DNA of 64,000 nucleotides from NCBI GenBank assembly GCA_026770025.1, contig JAMXDE010000009.1:310001-374000 (forward strand), written 5' to 3'. A program made the translations under genes and the position numbers. Below are positions 1-11,960 of this stretch, piece by piece. Position 1 is the first letter of the stretch. The number at the start of each line of letters is the position of its first letter. Below the pieces are notes generated by a model, which saw only the letters and a program-made list of their open reading frames with translations, was not told the DNA's origin and made no database searches. Origin of the DNA: Craspedostauros australis (lineage: Eukaryota; Bacillariophyta; Bacillariophyceae; Mastogloiales; Achnanthaceae).

Positions 1-3000
1 TGCCACAGACCATCTGTGCGCGCTGCCGCCCCATCGCCGGACGAAGCGCAAGTCAGAACAGTCGTATTTGCATCATCATCATCATCATCGTTGCCGTCAT
101 CATTGTCATCATCGCCACTGTCGGCAGCCGAAGCAGTGGTTGGATTGCAGCAGAAGCATCAGCACAAACAGCACAAGCCCAAGCAGCAACGAGAAGAGGA
201 GGAGGCAATGACGGTCGAGGAGGACAACGAGACAGCCGGGGGCGCCACCAACACGGCTGAAGGCGTCATGAACACGAACGATGCGGTTGCTGTTCCGGAT
301 GTCAACAACAACGGTGACAGTAACGGCAACAACAAAGAGAGCATCGATTGTGCACATGATGAAGGCGGAGCAACACGACCGCAAACACAGACGCAAGCGC
401 CGGTTACCGTTGGGAAGGATGCGCAGCTCGAAACGAACACAGGGGCGGTAGCAGCAACAGCAGCAGCGCCCCCACTCTCGTTCGTGCCTCGCTCTGACTC
501 TGATTCCGGAGCTGAGTTAAAACCCGAATGCACAGAGACAGAGGAGTTGACAACATTGGCGACAACAGCAGCAAAAGCAGAAGCAGAAGCAACCATGGCG
601 GTCGAGGCTAGCACTGGTCATGATTGCACGGACGTCTGTGAACAGGAGATCAAGGAGAATCTGCAGAAGACTCCAGTTGCTGACATCACCAAGCAGATGG
701 GTGAAGGCATCGATCCAACTTCCAGCGATGGCGAGGATAACATCAGTGACAGCATCAGTGACAACACCACTGACAACAATGCTGGCAAAGACAATGTTAG
801 TGGTAACGGCATAGATGAACCAGCTGACAAAGGTCTCAGCGAGAACGGAGACAATGCCAGTGACAAGGACGGCGATAATGTCGCGGAAGGCGACGACACA
901 CCTCAGCTTCCGCAGCAACCACGAGCGAATGCCGGAACAGCTGATGAAGCGGCTGCGAAGGCGGCTTCTGGAGGCACGAGACTCACCACAAACACCGATT
1001 CGGAGGTTGCAGAAACTGAACCGGTCCCAAGTGCCAACACCACAAGTCCGTCGAAGATCAATCCAGCGAATATCATCGTTGCCGCCAACAACGATACCAC
1101 TCCGCACTCCATCGAGGTGTCTGTCTGCGAAACCACAGCGATGATGGCGAGTATGGACCTGAATACAAATATGAATACGAATCCACCACCGAGGCCTCTA
1201 TCACCACCTCCGGCAGGTCTCGAAGCACGCTTGCAGACTCATTCGTCATCATCAACGCCACCACACACACATCAAAGCAGAATGCATCCATACCACCCTG
1301 CATCAGACACTCATGCCATCAACAGCACGAACATGAACATGAATATGAGCATGCATGCACATCAATCGCCCATGTCGTCAGCATCAACAGCCACCACCGC
1401 TACCGCCACAACGCGACAAACGAACATTACTATGGACTCCATCGCAACCGCAGTGGCGGCAGCAACACAACCACCACCATCGCTCCTGCTGTGTCTGCCG
1501 TTCGATCCGTTGCACAGCATCGCATCCTTCCTTTCTCCCAGCGACTGGTGCAGCTTCGGATGCACAAGCTACGGGTCCCATCGGATTTGCAAAGAGATTC
1601 TGCGTCGTATACGTATGCACGCCTTTCGTTGCGCCATTGAAGTTATCACAGCATGGGTAAGTCGTTATACTTGTTTCGTGCATCACTCGTATGGTACGGT
1701 ACATCCTTCACAACTCGCCATGCCAGCGACGCAGGACACAACACGCACATGGCATCGTTGCTCACGCCTGCTTCTTCCTCTTGCCATGCCGCTCTCTTCT
1801 TTGCTTTGTTTCATTGCATTCATTATGCTCTTTCATCCATCGTGCAATGATCACGTCATGATGCATCGTGCTGTCCTCACATCAACACCAACACACATCA
1901 CTCAACTCCGTTTGATGCGAGCAGAAGCTTGGCCAGCATGCAGATGCGAAGGAATTGGCGTCGCTGTACATAGCTGCGGGCGTTCCGATATATCCACATT
2001 CCTTGGGGCATTCCTACCACACGATGGTGTGGAGAATGGCCATTGAAGTGCAGGAGATGCAACGATTGGCTGCTGTGAATGACACCAGCACAGCCGAAAA
2101 CAGCACCAGCAGCACTGTGAATGATACTGCCCGCACCGCAAATCAAGGAACTCGGGATGATGGAGACGATGATAACGATGGCGAGAGTGAAAGCGAGGAC
2201 AGTTCCAGCAACCCAATCGATGTGTTCTACAGGGAGAGACGAGATTCTGCCGATCGTGACCAGGCCATGTTGGAGTTCATGACGTACCTGGAGGAAAAGT
2301 CGCTCCACTTCATCAACAACAACGCCAGGGCCAAGGAGGCCTTCCACATGTCGCAAAGCCGACAGAGGGAGCTATTCGTGGCAGCCAACGAACCAGCAGC
2401 CATGCCGAGGAACCGCATCCTCTTCCCAGCCGCACTCGATGGTGGCATGGCGACCGAACACCACCCAAGCACCGATTTCCCCCCGCTGCAACACGACCAT
2501 GCACATCCATCTCACCTGCATCGCATGCACAGCGCCTTGCGTCACATTCCATCCACTATGACGACCGATCACGGCAATGCTGCTGGCATGTCATCGCTCC
2601 GCAGAAGAGGGCGTTCCAACTCGTTTTCGGACTTGGGCCTGCACACACCAAAGGTTAAGGTCAAGATGCATCGCCACTTGCTTGATCAGCACCTGCTGGG
2701 GCATCGCAGCGTGGATGATAGTACTGGGGCCATGATGACGCCGCCCGTCAACTTGTCAGCCGACTTCTTCAACCCTTTGTTCCCGACCAGGATCAACGCA
2801 CGCTCGGCATCGGCAACAGCAGGAGGCATCGGCGCCACGTCTGCTCCGCCGACGCCACGTTCCGTCGAAAGCGGGATCGTCCATGAGGCATGGAATGGTT
2901 ACAACGCGGAGAGCACCATCGGGTTGGACCCGGCCAGCATGATGCCGCCGGAAATCGAATTGAGAGACCTCATCGGTCAAGAGCCGTTGGACACCGCCGC

Positions 3001-5209
3001 CGTCGAGCCAGCGAGCACGGAAGGCACCAGATCCGAACCCATGATGGATGATGATGACAGCGAAGGCGATCGCGTTGAACCCATGTTTCACCACCAAGGT
3101 GACATGGAACAGCAGCAGGGTCATGGTAATGAGAACGGGCATGGAATACCGTTCCCTCCGTCAATGCGAGATGCTGTCATGGACCCGTTTCAGATCTCGG
3201 CGATCAACTACAACTACATCCTCTCTTACGTCGATTTGGAGCTCTACAGCGCCAACTCGATCAACCTGGAGCACATGATCCTGGACAAGGACAAATCCGG
3301 CCAGCGGCACAGAGAGGTGTGCAGCCATTTGCAAACTCGCTGCACGGCGTACAAGCGCAGACTGAAGTCGCTGATTTCCAAGGGCGACAGCGGCGACATC
3401 GACGATTGCATGCTTGATCTGTGGGACGAGTTCCTGCCGCAAACAGCCGGCATCCATTACTATGACCGTCACACTCCAGTACCGCGGTTGTGCAACGTTC
3501 ACAAGTTCCTCTCGAAGCCATGTCCCAAAGCCATCGGCACCATCCAATGCGAGATCGAGCGCATCAAGTTGAACTCGAAGAAGAAGGGCGTCAGCATCAA
3601 GCGTCTGTTCCCGACGTACGAGTACAGATTGTTCATCCGGCACAGGATCATGGACGAGTCAGAGGAGTCGCAGAAGCCGAGGAAAGACACATTGCTGATG
3701 GTGGCGAGATACCGCGGTCGCAAGAATTCCAAACAGAGCAACAAGAAGGCGGCCAACAACTTTCTGCTTTGTCTGCCGCAGGAGCAGGACGTGCGAGATC
3801 ACTTCGACGCAGTCAATGAAGGACTGGACGACGAGGCGCGTGCGTACCACTGTTCGAATGGAGCAAATCCAACATCACGAGGTGCAGGAGCCAGCGTTTT
3901 GAAGACGTCGTTGGTGACACCCAATACCGCAGCGGTCGCAGCAACGGCCGTGGCATCACCCACGACAGCAGCGGCGGCGTCAAGCACAGCAGGAACCGCG
4001 TCGAATGCAGCAACGCAGACGGCACCAACAGAGTTTGAAAAGGCGTCGTCGAATCTTGCCTCGCCATCACCATCGTCTCCGTCCTTCCTTGGACGGTTGC
4101 AGAGCAACTTTATCGGCACCGAGTTCCAGATCTTCCGCCCGCAAGTCGTTAAGCCAAGGGCGAAAGAACGGAGCCAGGCGAATCCAATGTCGATCGCAAA
4201 CAGCCTGGTGCTTTCGGAGGATGAGGATGGGTATGGCAGCGGCGCGATGAGCGACAGCACGCCCTCCGTGGCCAGCAGACGCCGTCGCATGAATTTCCGC
4301 AGACATCACAAGCACCATCACCACCACGGCGAGGACAGCACGAAGACGATCGAAGAGATATCACCGTCATCGACGAATGCATCGACGTCTAGATCGTCGT
4401 CACTATCACCACGACGATCGTTGCGACGCAGCAGGTCCTCCGGAAACATGAGATCGTCACGCAGCAACAAGAGGGCCGTTGCGAATAACTCAATTCCGAC
4501 GAAGGACAGCAAACGCAAGGCCCAGGACGAGTATGTGGAGGAGGAGGATGGGGCCATCACGTACACCGCGAATCTGTTGGGAAGCCGGCCAAGGATCATG
4601 GATGTGTGCATCCCGCGCGTGGCAAAGAATGGCGCTCCAGGAGTCGAGTGGAAGACGTATCTGCAGCATGGCACGGATATGGATCAGACCGCACCAGCAA
4701 CAAGCAGGATGCTGAACCGATTCAAGGTTCTGCAGCAGCGCATGAACGCGGCAGACGAAGCCGGCGCCACGGCCGATAATAACAACAACAACAACGCCGC
4801 TGCTGGGAACGGCAATGACAACGGTCACAGAAATGAGCAGGGTCAGGGCAACGGTCAAGACAACGGCCGTTCGACAGAGGAGGAGGTGTTGAAAGGCGGG
4901 CAACTGTCGAACGAGGTCAACACGTACGCGCCTCCTGACGACTTTGGCTTGCTGGCACTTCAGAACCGCCCTCCATGGTGGAACCACGAGCTCCAGTCGT
5001 TCGTTTTGAACTTCGGTGGGCGCGTGAGCTTGGCATCGGTGAAGAATTTCCAGCTGTGCGATCCGAACGATCAGGAGTACATCATGCTGCAATTCGGTCG
5101 CATTCAGGGACGTCACGCATTCACCATGGACTACAATCACCCTTTGACGGCCATCCAAGCTTTCGCGATCGCCATCTCTTCACTTCAGTCCAAATTTTCG
5201 TTCCCGTGA
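1..5209 (+). CDS. F-box / Tubby-like protein (TULP), two exons, 5' end possibly outside window
   Basis: Exons are about 1..1656 and 1937..5209; the intron (280 nt, gtaagt...ccag) is phase 0, and an acceptor ending at 1924 would also keep frame. The first in-frame ATG is at 208 (1,573 aa), but the frame is open to the window edge, so the true start may lie outside. The N-terminal ~420 residues are Ser/Thr/Asn/Asp-rich. An F-box-like segment starting LPFDPLHSIASFLSPSDWC (about residues 426-483) ends exon 1. The Tubby domain begins around residue 1015 (CEIERIKLNSKKKG, FPTYEYRLF), continues with LLMVARYRGRK and SNFIGTEFQIF, and ends with VLNFGGRVSLASVKNFQL, LQFGRI, FTMDYNHPLTAIQAFAIA. Plant TULPs share the F-box plus Tubby order but are about 400 aa; here Ser/His/Arg- and Asn-rich insertions split the Tubby barrel. 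Family knowledge suggests phosphoinositide binding at membranes and an SCF adaptor role; function in this organism is inferred. Confidence 0.85.
1657..1936 (+). other. Intron of the F-box/Tubby gene
   Basis: The donor gtaagt follows a tgg codon at 1654-1656. The acceptor ccag at 1933-1936 restores the frame so that ...EVITAW joins HADAKELASLY. The frame stays open through part of the intron, so the exon 1 frame could be mistaken for a gene ending at 2046. Confidence 0.7.
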
Positions 5210-6857
5210 TTGGCAATGCCTTTGCGAACGTCGCCTTCTGCTCATGGGAAAGGTCTTCCGCATCCGATCTCGATCTTGCGTGCTGAGCATCCTGTCAGGA
5301 CTCACACATGAATCAGCCAGAAATCCGGAGAATGGAGCGGAGTAGGGTTGGGTTGAGTCGAGCAGAGTGTGTACCGATAGAGTAGAGCAGTTAAAGCCAA
5401 TAGTAGCTCAGAATAGCAACTCGCTCCGACGATGAGTCGCACAGCATGATACTCCCATCATTGCAGTCTCATGCAGTACGGATGCCAATACACTCCAACA
5501 AGTGCGTACTAACACTCTCTGGGCGATGTGTCGTCCGACCTGGGTATACTCCATCAAAAATCTCACCAACGCAACTCACGGATGCATGTCTTGTTTGCTG
5601 TCATTGTTGTTGTGATGGCAGCAGAAAATGCGCGCATCGACCAAAGTGCGATCGTACGGACAAGATGGTGTTCTATTTGTGATGTGCACGGCGTCGCGTA
5701 GTGACGCGGAAGTTCGGGTTGGCACTCGTACGAGGAATTGTGTCCAACGCAAGAAATGTTCGTACGAACAGGATGCCAAAAAGGATTTCGTGACGACTTG
5801 AAGATGTACCGGCTCGCTATGTCTGCACGAATGGCCTGGCTCGAGTGTTCATAAATAAAGATGTTATGATGTATTGGAGACGTAATCAAAACTATGATAC
5901 GCCACACGCATCGCGGGCTAAATTCCAGTCCGCGAAGACATTTGTGGGATAGGCGCATCTGTTCAGAGCGCGCAGGCCGGCGCTACCGTTGTGATGAACC
6001 GGAGAGATTCTTGTGGAGGGACATGAAACGCACAGTTGACATCGTGGTTTACTGGTAGGAGATTTGGTGTACTTATGCCGCTCTGACGACATACGTGTGT
6101 CCAGGTCTTGGGAACCTCCATCGTTATCCACGCCGGACGAGCACCACAGCACGGGAGGTTGCTCGTTGAAAGGCCAAACGCAAAGTCCGCCACCTTGTGC
6201 GCTCTCTTCCACTCCTCCGTCCGAATGTCTTCGCTTTCTGGTACGAATCAGCGGTGGCAAGGAACCGACAGAGCGTAGAACGGAGCAAATAGCACGGAGG
6301 AGAACACTGGAGTCGGTCAACTGCGAAGGAACCTCACTCCGCAACGCTCTGCCACACGAATCGCCCCAGAGCCAACAAGACAACTGTGCAACGAACATCA
6401 TCGTTGACCCATTGTGGAACACAAGCTTTCTTGATTGCTGTGCCTCCACTGCTTGCAGCGTCGCATTGGTAATAATAGTTCGAAGTCACACAAGACATTC
6501 CAAACCCCATCACACCAGACAGACATCTTATACCAAACGTCTCATACCTCTCATATAATACTTGCAGATAGAGCAGAGGAAAGCAGACCACATCGTCACA
6601 TGCATCACGCAGATCCTTGAAGAGCGGAGCAGTTCATAAGAAGAGTTCAGCCAGTGTATTCAGACAGTGTGTGGTAGTCTCCTCTCCTCGACTTTCCCAC
6701 TTTCGCAGGTCACAAATTCATTCTCAGCACCCATCACATCACTTCAACGCACCTTACGCATAGTAGCACGTGTGCGCTTACGTACGCATCGAGAAACAGA
6801 GAGTACCTCCACAGCCAATAGCCACAGCCAACAAGCAATCGCAACACAACCATCACG
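5210..6857. other. Intergenic, 1.65 kb
   Basis: Lies between the Tubby stop and the RING-protein ATG. Open frames here (for example 6064-6558 + and 5892-6449 -) overlap each other, have no recognisable domain and look like chance. It holds AT-rich patches near 5850 (aataaag), GAGTAGAGCAG near 5380 and AGAGCAGAG at 6570-6578. The last ~250 nt are CA-rich, like other 5' leaders in this window. Confidence 0.5.
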
Positions 6858-9004
6858 ATGCAGGACGTCTCATTCCACTGCATGATCTGCTTCGAAGGAT
6901 TCGATGCGGAGAAACGCCACCCCGTCGTGCTGCCATGCGGTCACACCTACGTCTGCAAGATGTGCGCCGAACGCTTGGACAAGTGCATGGAATGCCGCAC
7001 GCCGCTGTACATGACGATCCCGCGCACTGCCAAGCTCAACAATCAGAACCATGACGACTCCAACACGGCGGCCAGCTACCATCTCTACTCCTCAAGTCGG
7101 TACTCGACGCGATCGCCGCGATATCCTCATCACGATCCAGTGACGCCCAAGACGGCGCCGCAGCCACCCATCAAGCGGCGGCTGCCGCTGCCCAAGAACG
7201 CCGTGCTGTTGTCGCTGATGGAAGCGGGTGATTTGGTCTGCAAGGATATCACGGAGTCGGATCAGCAGCAGCAGTCTCTGACGGGCTCATCCGAGTCCTT
7301 GGATGCTGCCATGACGGATCCCGATGACATTGAAGAACAGAAGATCCGGCAGGGGGCATCGATGGCCGTCGGCGAGTCTGGAACCTACGCAGTTGCAGCG
7401 AAGCAAGGCCTGGAGATCTATCCCACAGGCTTTGTGACTCCGAAGGACACTGATGCGGGCAGCGATTGCGACGATGGCGGTGCATGTGATTGCCAGAAGA
7501 CTTCGGTGTCGGAACAGGACGTCGACAGTCTAGTGCGGTACTTCCATCTGGAGAACAAGCTGGAGATCCAGCACTCGCCTTCGAAGGAGGATAGGGAGGG
7601 TGTCGAAGTAGACAATGAGTCGGATGGTGGCAACGCAACAACCCCGGTCGTCAAGGAACCAGTCACCAAGTTGAACTGCGGTGACAGGGTTCAGATTGTG
7701 GCAATCCAAGGAGGTTGGGCCAAGCTCGCGAGAGGCTATGGCTACTTGCGATGTGACAAGAGTCAGCTGGTCAAAGGTGAGTGCGCTTTGATTGCCATGA
7801 TGTGATGCGATGCGATACATCGCTGTGAGGTGTTGTCGTGACCTTCTCCATACTCGTAGCATGTTGATGGTACCCCAACATATGCTTCGATCGCGATTTC
7901 ATATCACTCACTAACCTCTTCATCTGCCCCTCCTATCCTTTCTCTCTCTCTTCATGCACTTCGCTCTCCATCACTGCTGCAACAGTTGGCAACCCACTCG
8001 ATAAGGCCTGCAGACTAGAAGCATTCCTGCGATCACTGTCAATCCAGAATCGCAAGTTGAAGCAGAGCAGAATAGACATCGAAAGCCGCTTCGAGTCAAC
8101 GATGAAAGAGCTCCAGTCATCGTTGGTCAAGGATGAAGACATGACCATCGTCGTATCCAGCCACAAGAACGATGAAGATGCCGATGGCAGCATCAGCAGC
8201 GCCATTGGCAACGTCCCAGAAGAGCAAGCATCCGTCGCGGAAGAGAAGGAAGACTTCACACAGAGCTGGAACTCAAGCGGCAACTCCGTCTCGGACCAGA
8301 CGCCGCTCAAGCCCAGGTTCACGGAACCACCGCAATCACCGCCTGAAGACTCGCCCAGCTTCTTCTGTTCCGCGGAGGTCTTCCGGACCGTCATGCCCAG
8401 CACACCGAGCCTTCCCACGTATGCTCCTGAGCTGCCCATTGCGGATGCCCTCGGTGCATCGCAAGGAAGCGGATCCTCATCACAGATCCTGCTATCCACA
8501 GGTTCAGCATCACCAGGCAGCTCGTCTTCTGCTTCAACATCCTCCAGCAACAGCTCTGCGCCCGCCCATCAGCAGCAAATTTTCAGATCCAACACTCTCC
8601 CCGTGCTCCCCTCCACAACACCGGCAGCGAGGCCAAGATCGGGCTACATCGCGCGGCCCCCATCCACCCCACCCACCACCCAAGTCTGGCGAGAGATGCG
8701 CGAGCGTCCCATCCAGACCGTTGGTGTCGACTTTCGAACCGGAATGAGCGGACATTTTGGTCTGCAAGGTAGCTCCTCACGTCCGCACGACCTCATGGAA
8801 TCGGCAAGAAGCCGAGCCGGGTTCCTGCGGATGAGCAACCACACCGGTCTCACCATGTGGAAACCCACGCGCCGTCGCAGCATCTCCGGCCATTACGCCA
8901 GCGATGACTCCTTCGCGGACATCTCGCTGCCGCAGAATGTCATCGCAGCGAGTTTCTCCACGACGCGATTGCAGCCGCGTGCTGAACCGCAATCGACGAG
9001 GTGA
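6858..9004 (+). CDS. RING-finger protein with SH3-like module
   Basis: Exons 6858..7776 and 7986..9004 (645 aa); the intron is phase 1 with donor gtgagt and acceptor caacag. The N-terminus carries a C3HC4-type RING: CMICFEGF, then VLPCGHTYVCKMC and CMECRTPLY (residues ~8-50), the usual E3 ubiquitin-ligase zinc module. After a low-complexity linker, residues ~272-310 (GDRVQIVAIQGGWAKLARG, then YLRCDKSQLVKVG) resemble a bacterial-type SH3/SH3b beta-barrel and are split by the intron. A short helical segment follows (CRLEAFLRSLSIQNRKLKQS), then ~300 residues rich in Ser, Pro and Thr. Likely an E3 ligase using the SH3-like module for substrate contact; no specific family is recognised. The ATG sits in good context (acgatgc) after a CA-rich leader. 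Confidence 0.75.
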
Positions 9005-9522
9005 TGATCGTGGGAGCTGAGCATGTCTTCAGGGGAGGATCATCATCAGGGTACTCTACCATCTATTGCATTGAATACCATCCATCCATACTCTTACATT
9101 ACGTAGATACCAAAGTAGATCGTCCTGAGTGACGTAACATCACTTAGAGCAGAGTCGTTCATCACACACCCCAGGTCGCCTTGCCATGTACAGAGCGAGA
9201 GGTATCACCTACACAGACCAGAATCGAGTACTCCAAAAAGATGTTCGCGCTGTGGGGATGTGCGTTACACTGCATTACATGCCAACGAGTATGGATGAAT
9301 GAATGAGCCAACATGCGGATACAGACTTGTACTCGTCAGGAGAAAGCGTGCACAACGAGAATTAGTGTTGTATGGTAATAGTGCTCTGGCACGTAGAGTA
9401 GAGGAATGCATGAGGTCGAACTCTATGCTTCGCACGCGTCTCAGTGATTGTTCTTGTGCTACTCTGTTCGTTCTGCTCGAGCACGTGGAGTACTCGTGCT
9501 GTACTTGTGCACTGTATCAGTA
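9005..9522. other. Convergent 3' intergenic region
   Basis: Between the stops of the RING gene (+) and SEC13 (-), so it should hold both 3' UTRs. No open frame with recognisable content. AGAGCAGAG occurs at 9146-9154, with near-matches to TACTCGTA at ~9316 and ~9492. Confidence 0.5.
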
Positions 9523-11044
9523 TCAACCCTGCGTGGGCCCACCCGCTTCGCTGGTGCTCATCTTCGTCCATTTGCCATCGAGTGCTTGCTTCCACATCGT
9601 CACGTCGTTGTCGCCGCTGCTGACCGCAAGCATGTGACCCGTGGAGCTCCAGCTCACGCTCCACACGGGCGCATCGAAGGTGTTGAGCAAAGTTGACTTC
9701 CATTCGGAGCCAGAGCCATTCTCCTGGGTCCAGATGAGCACGGACTTATCCTCCGAACAGGAGGCGACCATGTTGTGGTTGGGCACAAGGACAGGCGCCC
9801 ATGCCACATCCCGGACCCAATCGGAGTGCGTTGGGCCCTCCTTCGAGACCTTTGCGGATGCGTCTCCCTCCCATTGTCCAGTCTCCGACGATTGCCGGTA
9901 GAAGCGGATCTGATTGTCGCACCCTGCAGTCACCAAGCGTGCGGTCTGCTGCTGTTGTGTCGCCGCGTCATCAGATGCAGTCACATAGGCCCCGGATGGC
10001 GCCCAGCTCACGGCATTGACGCCCAATGCATTGTCCTCGATGTACTCCGCGCTCCAGCTGTTGTCTGGCTCGTGCGACAGGATGGAAACCCGGCCGTCGG
10101 AACTTGCTGCGGCAATATGCAATCCAAACTCCGGCGGGGCAAAGGCGATTCCGTTGACGGACGATGCGTGCAAATACTGTGCGCCGTGCAGGAGCGTCCA
10201 ATCGCGCGGTCTGGTTTCGCGGTGGATGAGAACAGATCCATCGAACGAGCAGGATGCCAGCAGCACGCCAAACTTGGGGTGGCTCCATGACACCTGCCAC
10301 ACAGGTCCCTCATGACCCTGCAGCGTCGCCGTCAACTCGTAGGATGTTTCCGAGACGTTGTAGATCTTTATCGTCCGATCTGTCGCATGATGTACAACGT
10401 ATTATAGTATATGTTGCAGTTCAGTGTAGTGTAGTGTAGCGCAGTGCAGAGTGAGTACGAGTGCAGAGTGAGTACGGGTACAAATCCGCATCGCAAGTCG
10501 TCATGCACCATAGAACCGGCAGAGCAGGTATTTCATGTTGCCACGTGTAAGAGTACTCTACATGTGTTACATTCCAAGCCAGCCATTCAAGGACCATTGA
10601 TGACCAATCCAGGTGCAAGGCTTCTGGTCAGTTGCTTGTACCATCCAATACCATGCATCTGAGAGTGAAATGATGACACAACAGGAAGCACGATCACATG
10701 GTATAGTGGATGCCAATGAACTGTCCCAAAATGACCATCCATCAAATGATGAATGCTACCATCAAAATGATCGGCGGCATGGGCCCATGACGTGACATGA
10801 CGTGACATGTCCGCGGCAAAGGATTGGACTTTACCACCGCCATAATCCCATACCGCTGCTTGACATGAACGTCCCAGAGGGAACAGCCTCTGTACATACC
10901 TGATGAGCAGGTCGCCAGCTTGCAACCGTAGAAATCGAGCTGCGCATCGTGGACGGTATCATCGTGTTGAGTGTCGACGAAGACCGGCGCGCTCTCAGCG
11001 GATGGAGCAGCCTGGGCGGGAGCTTGCGAAACGGAGGATGCCAT
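9523..11044 (-). CDS. SEC13: SEC13 (COPII coat / nuclear pore WD40 protein)
   Basis: Exons on the minus strand are 11044..10900 and 10379..9523 (333 aa, the usual SEC13 length). The intron is 520 nt, phase 1, donor gtatgt and acceptor gacag; splicing joins CKLATCSS to DRTIKIYNV exactly as in the family. Six WD40 blades are visible: HDAQLDFYG, LQGHEGPVWQVSWSHPKFG, HASSVNGIAFAPPEFGL, NAVSWAPSG, HSDWVRDVAWAP and APVWSVSWSSTGHMLAVSSG. SEC13 pairs with SEC31 in the COPII cage and is a scaffold subunit of the nuclear-pore Y-complex. A ~25-residue Ala/Pro/Ser-rich extension precedes the first blade. It is divergent to the MYB gene, with 0.9 kb between starts. Confidence 0.93.
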
Positions 11045-11960
11045 CGTCACTTTGTCTGCCTCTTGTTCTGTCTAATCCGTTGCCTGGGAGATACGAGTAT
11101 GTCTGTATGTGTGTACGTGTGTACGGGTGTATTGGCGGTCCTCGCTATCCTCTCTTGGTCTGTGTTCGTGATCTGTTGGCATTCGCACCAAGCAGCCCGT
11201 GCTTCAGTGCGTTGTGTTCTGCCTCTGGCCTCGCCTTTGCCTTTGTTTGCGTCTCAGATGCTCCTCCACGATCGTGGTTATGGGAGGTGGGGTGAAATCA
11301 ACAACTTTCACTTTATGATCAGTTCGAGTATAATGACTACATCGATCTATTCTATTCCCGACGGGCGATCACGATGCGGCCTGTGACAATGTCGCACCAA
11401 CTTTATTTAGTGTCCCGTGTCGTCACACATGCTGGGGAGTTCGGAGGTTCCAATTTTAAAGTTCAAATCGGGACCAATTCAAACTTCGCCTGTTGCCACA
11501 AAGTTCGTTCAAATCGTGCCATTCCTCTTGGGGTCTCTCGCCTCCTGGGACATTTTCCTCGATCCATCATCCCCCCATGAATAGCATCGCCATCATCGTT
11601 ATCATCGCCATCACATCATTAATTTGCCACGCAACCAAACGCAAACATCCCACACCCAACTGAACATCGGCAACCAAAGGCATCGCTGAACTTCAGGACA
11701 CGACCGAAACGCACAGCCCATTACCGCCATCGGCACAAGCATCGCAGTCATAATCGTCGTCATCAATCGAACGAACGAACGAACAAACGAACTTGGTGTA
11801 CATGCATTCCCATCGGTTGTTTGCCATTGTTTCCTTAGGACCATACTTGTGAAGACTTGAATGCTGCGAGAGCACGAAGTTGACATTCAGCCATCGTGCC
11901 ACAACAATCAAGCAAGAAGCATCCAACCAACCAAACATCCGTATTCCACAACTCAACACC
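11045..11960. other. Divergent promoter region SEC13 / MYB
   Basis: 0.9 kb between two start codons facing away from each other. No credible coding frame. TACGAGTA occurs at 11092-11099 just upstream of SEC13, a gaacgaac-type tandem near 11768-11785, and a CA-rich leader before the MYB ATG. Confidence 0.45.

Noticed and set aside
5446-6558. Several 60-185 codon frames on both strands
   Set aside because: They overlap each other, contain no recognisable domain, and lie where UTR and promoter are expected.
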